Below are positions 63,529-64,000 of a DNA stretch of 64,000 bases, piece after piece. Source of the DNA: Macrobrachium rosenbergii. Taxonomy: Eukaryota; Arthropoda; Malacostraca; Decapoda; Palaemonidae. Under the pieces are notes generated by a model. The model did not search any database and was not told the origin of the DNA. It worked only from the letters and a program-made list of their open reading frames with translations. The stretch lies in NCBI RefSeq assembly GCF_040412425.1, contig NC_089743.1:84883971-84947970 (forward strand), in the 5' to 3' direction. Positions within the stretch are counted from its first letter, which is position 1, and every line of letters starts with the position of its first letter. The position numbers and the translations under genes were made by a program.

Positions 63529-64000
63529 ATTGATGATTCTGTAAATATAGGACTGTGTCTTAATGTGTCTGATATCAAGTTCCCTGAATCAGATAATACG
63601 TTTATTAGCGAGAACACTTCCTAAATGAATAGAAATTTATCATAATTAAAGGAATTCAGTGAAAAATTCCAATGAATGACATTTTAAAGATGTAAGTATG
63701 ATCTAAACTTCGTTTAACTAAGACTAGAGTACGATAATCTCTCAAATGCTTCTTAAAATTAAAGTCATAACTTCAAGAAGAACCTAAAAGAGATTATCGT
63801 ACACCAATCTTTGTTAAGCAAAGTTTGGATAATACTTACATCTTTAAAATGTCATTCATTGGAATTTTTCACTTAATTCCTTTAATTATGATAAATTTTT
63901 ATTCATTTAGGAAGTGTTCTCGTTAATGAATGTATTCACTGATTCTGGGAACTTGACATCAGACACATTAAGACACAGCCCCATATTCACAGAAGATCAA
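63529..64000. mobile_element. Long inverted repeat running off the window end
   Basis: Left arm 63529-63749 and right arm 63783-64000 are close reverse complements: GACTGTGTCTTAATGTGTCT pairs with AGACACATTAAGACACAG, and GAATGACATTTTAAAGATGT pairs with ACATCTTTAAAATGTCATTC. The spacer is about 33 bp. No coding frame; a MITE or fold-back element cut by the window edge. Confidence 0.8.

Overview
This is an animal nuclear genome window, most likely from a decapod crustacean (shrimp, prawn, crayfish or crab). The reasons are spliced genes with GT-AG introns, very dense (TA)n, (GA)n and (AAT)n microsatellites, scattered TTAGG-type pentamers (the arthropod telomere unit), and dispersed repeats of a kind I associate with decapods. 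Species cannot be settled from the sequence alone. There is no bacterial operon structure, no CRISPR array and no rRNA gene.

One gene can be read from start codon to stop codon. It lies on the minus strand, in 17 coding exons between 36737 and 10361, and encodes a multi-membrane acyltransferase of the NRF-6 family ('nose resistant to fluoxetine'). In order it has a signal peptide, a Cys-rich NRF domain, then an acyltransferase-3 membrane domain ending in the family's E-G-P-x-x-G-L-E motif. Every exon has GT-AG borders and all reading phases agree except at exon 12 (21401-21523). That exon is one base short. A tandem copy of its first bases in the adjoining intron still has the missing base. 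With that base the coding total would be 2340 nt (779 residues).

Region by region. 1-10300: minisatellites, a G-rich tandem array, fold-back elements and CCTAACC-containing dispersed repeats, with no gene found. 10361-36775: the NRF gene, whose introns hold microsatellites, retroelement fragments and tandem arrays that repeatedly abut splice sites. 36776-45470: a SINE with target duplications, a 25-bp minisatellite of about 50 copies, a 44-bp repeat and an 815-bp DNA transposon with 8-bp target duplications. 45471-53560: (TA)n arrays around a decayed Penelope-like retroelement with its GIY-YIG domain, a palindrome, a LINE tail, and a SINE nested in another repeat. 53560-64000: a 57-bp minisatellite, three well-bordered but unidentified minus-strand exons (56171-56287, 57283-57392, 58728-58874), a GC-rich block with two overlapping open frames (62303-62675), and half-palindromic DNA running off the right end.

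The unidentified exons may be parts of one or two further minus-strand genes upstream of the NRF gene. I cannot assign them a function.
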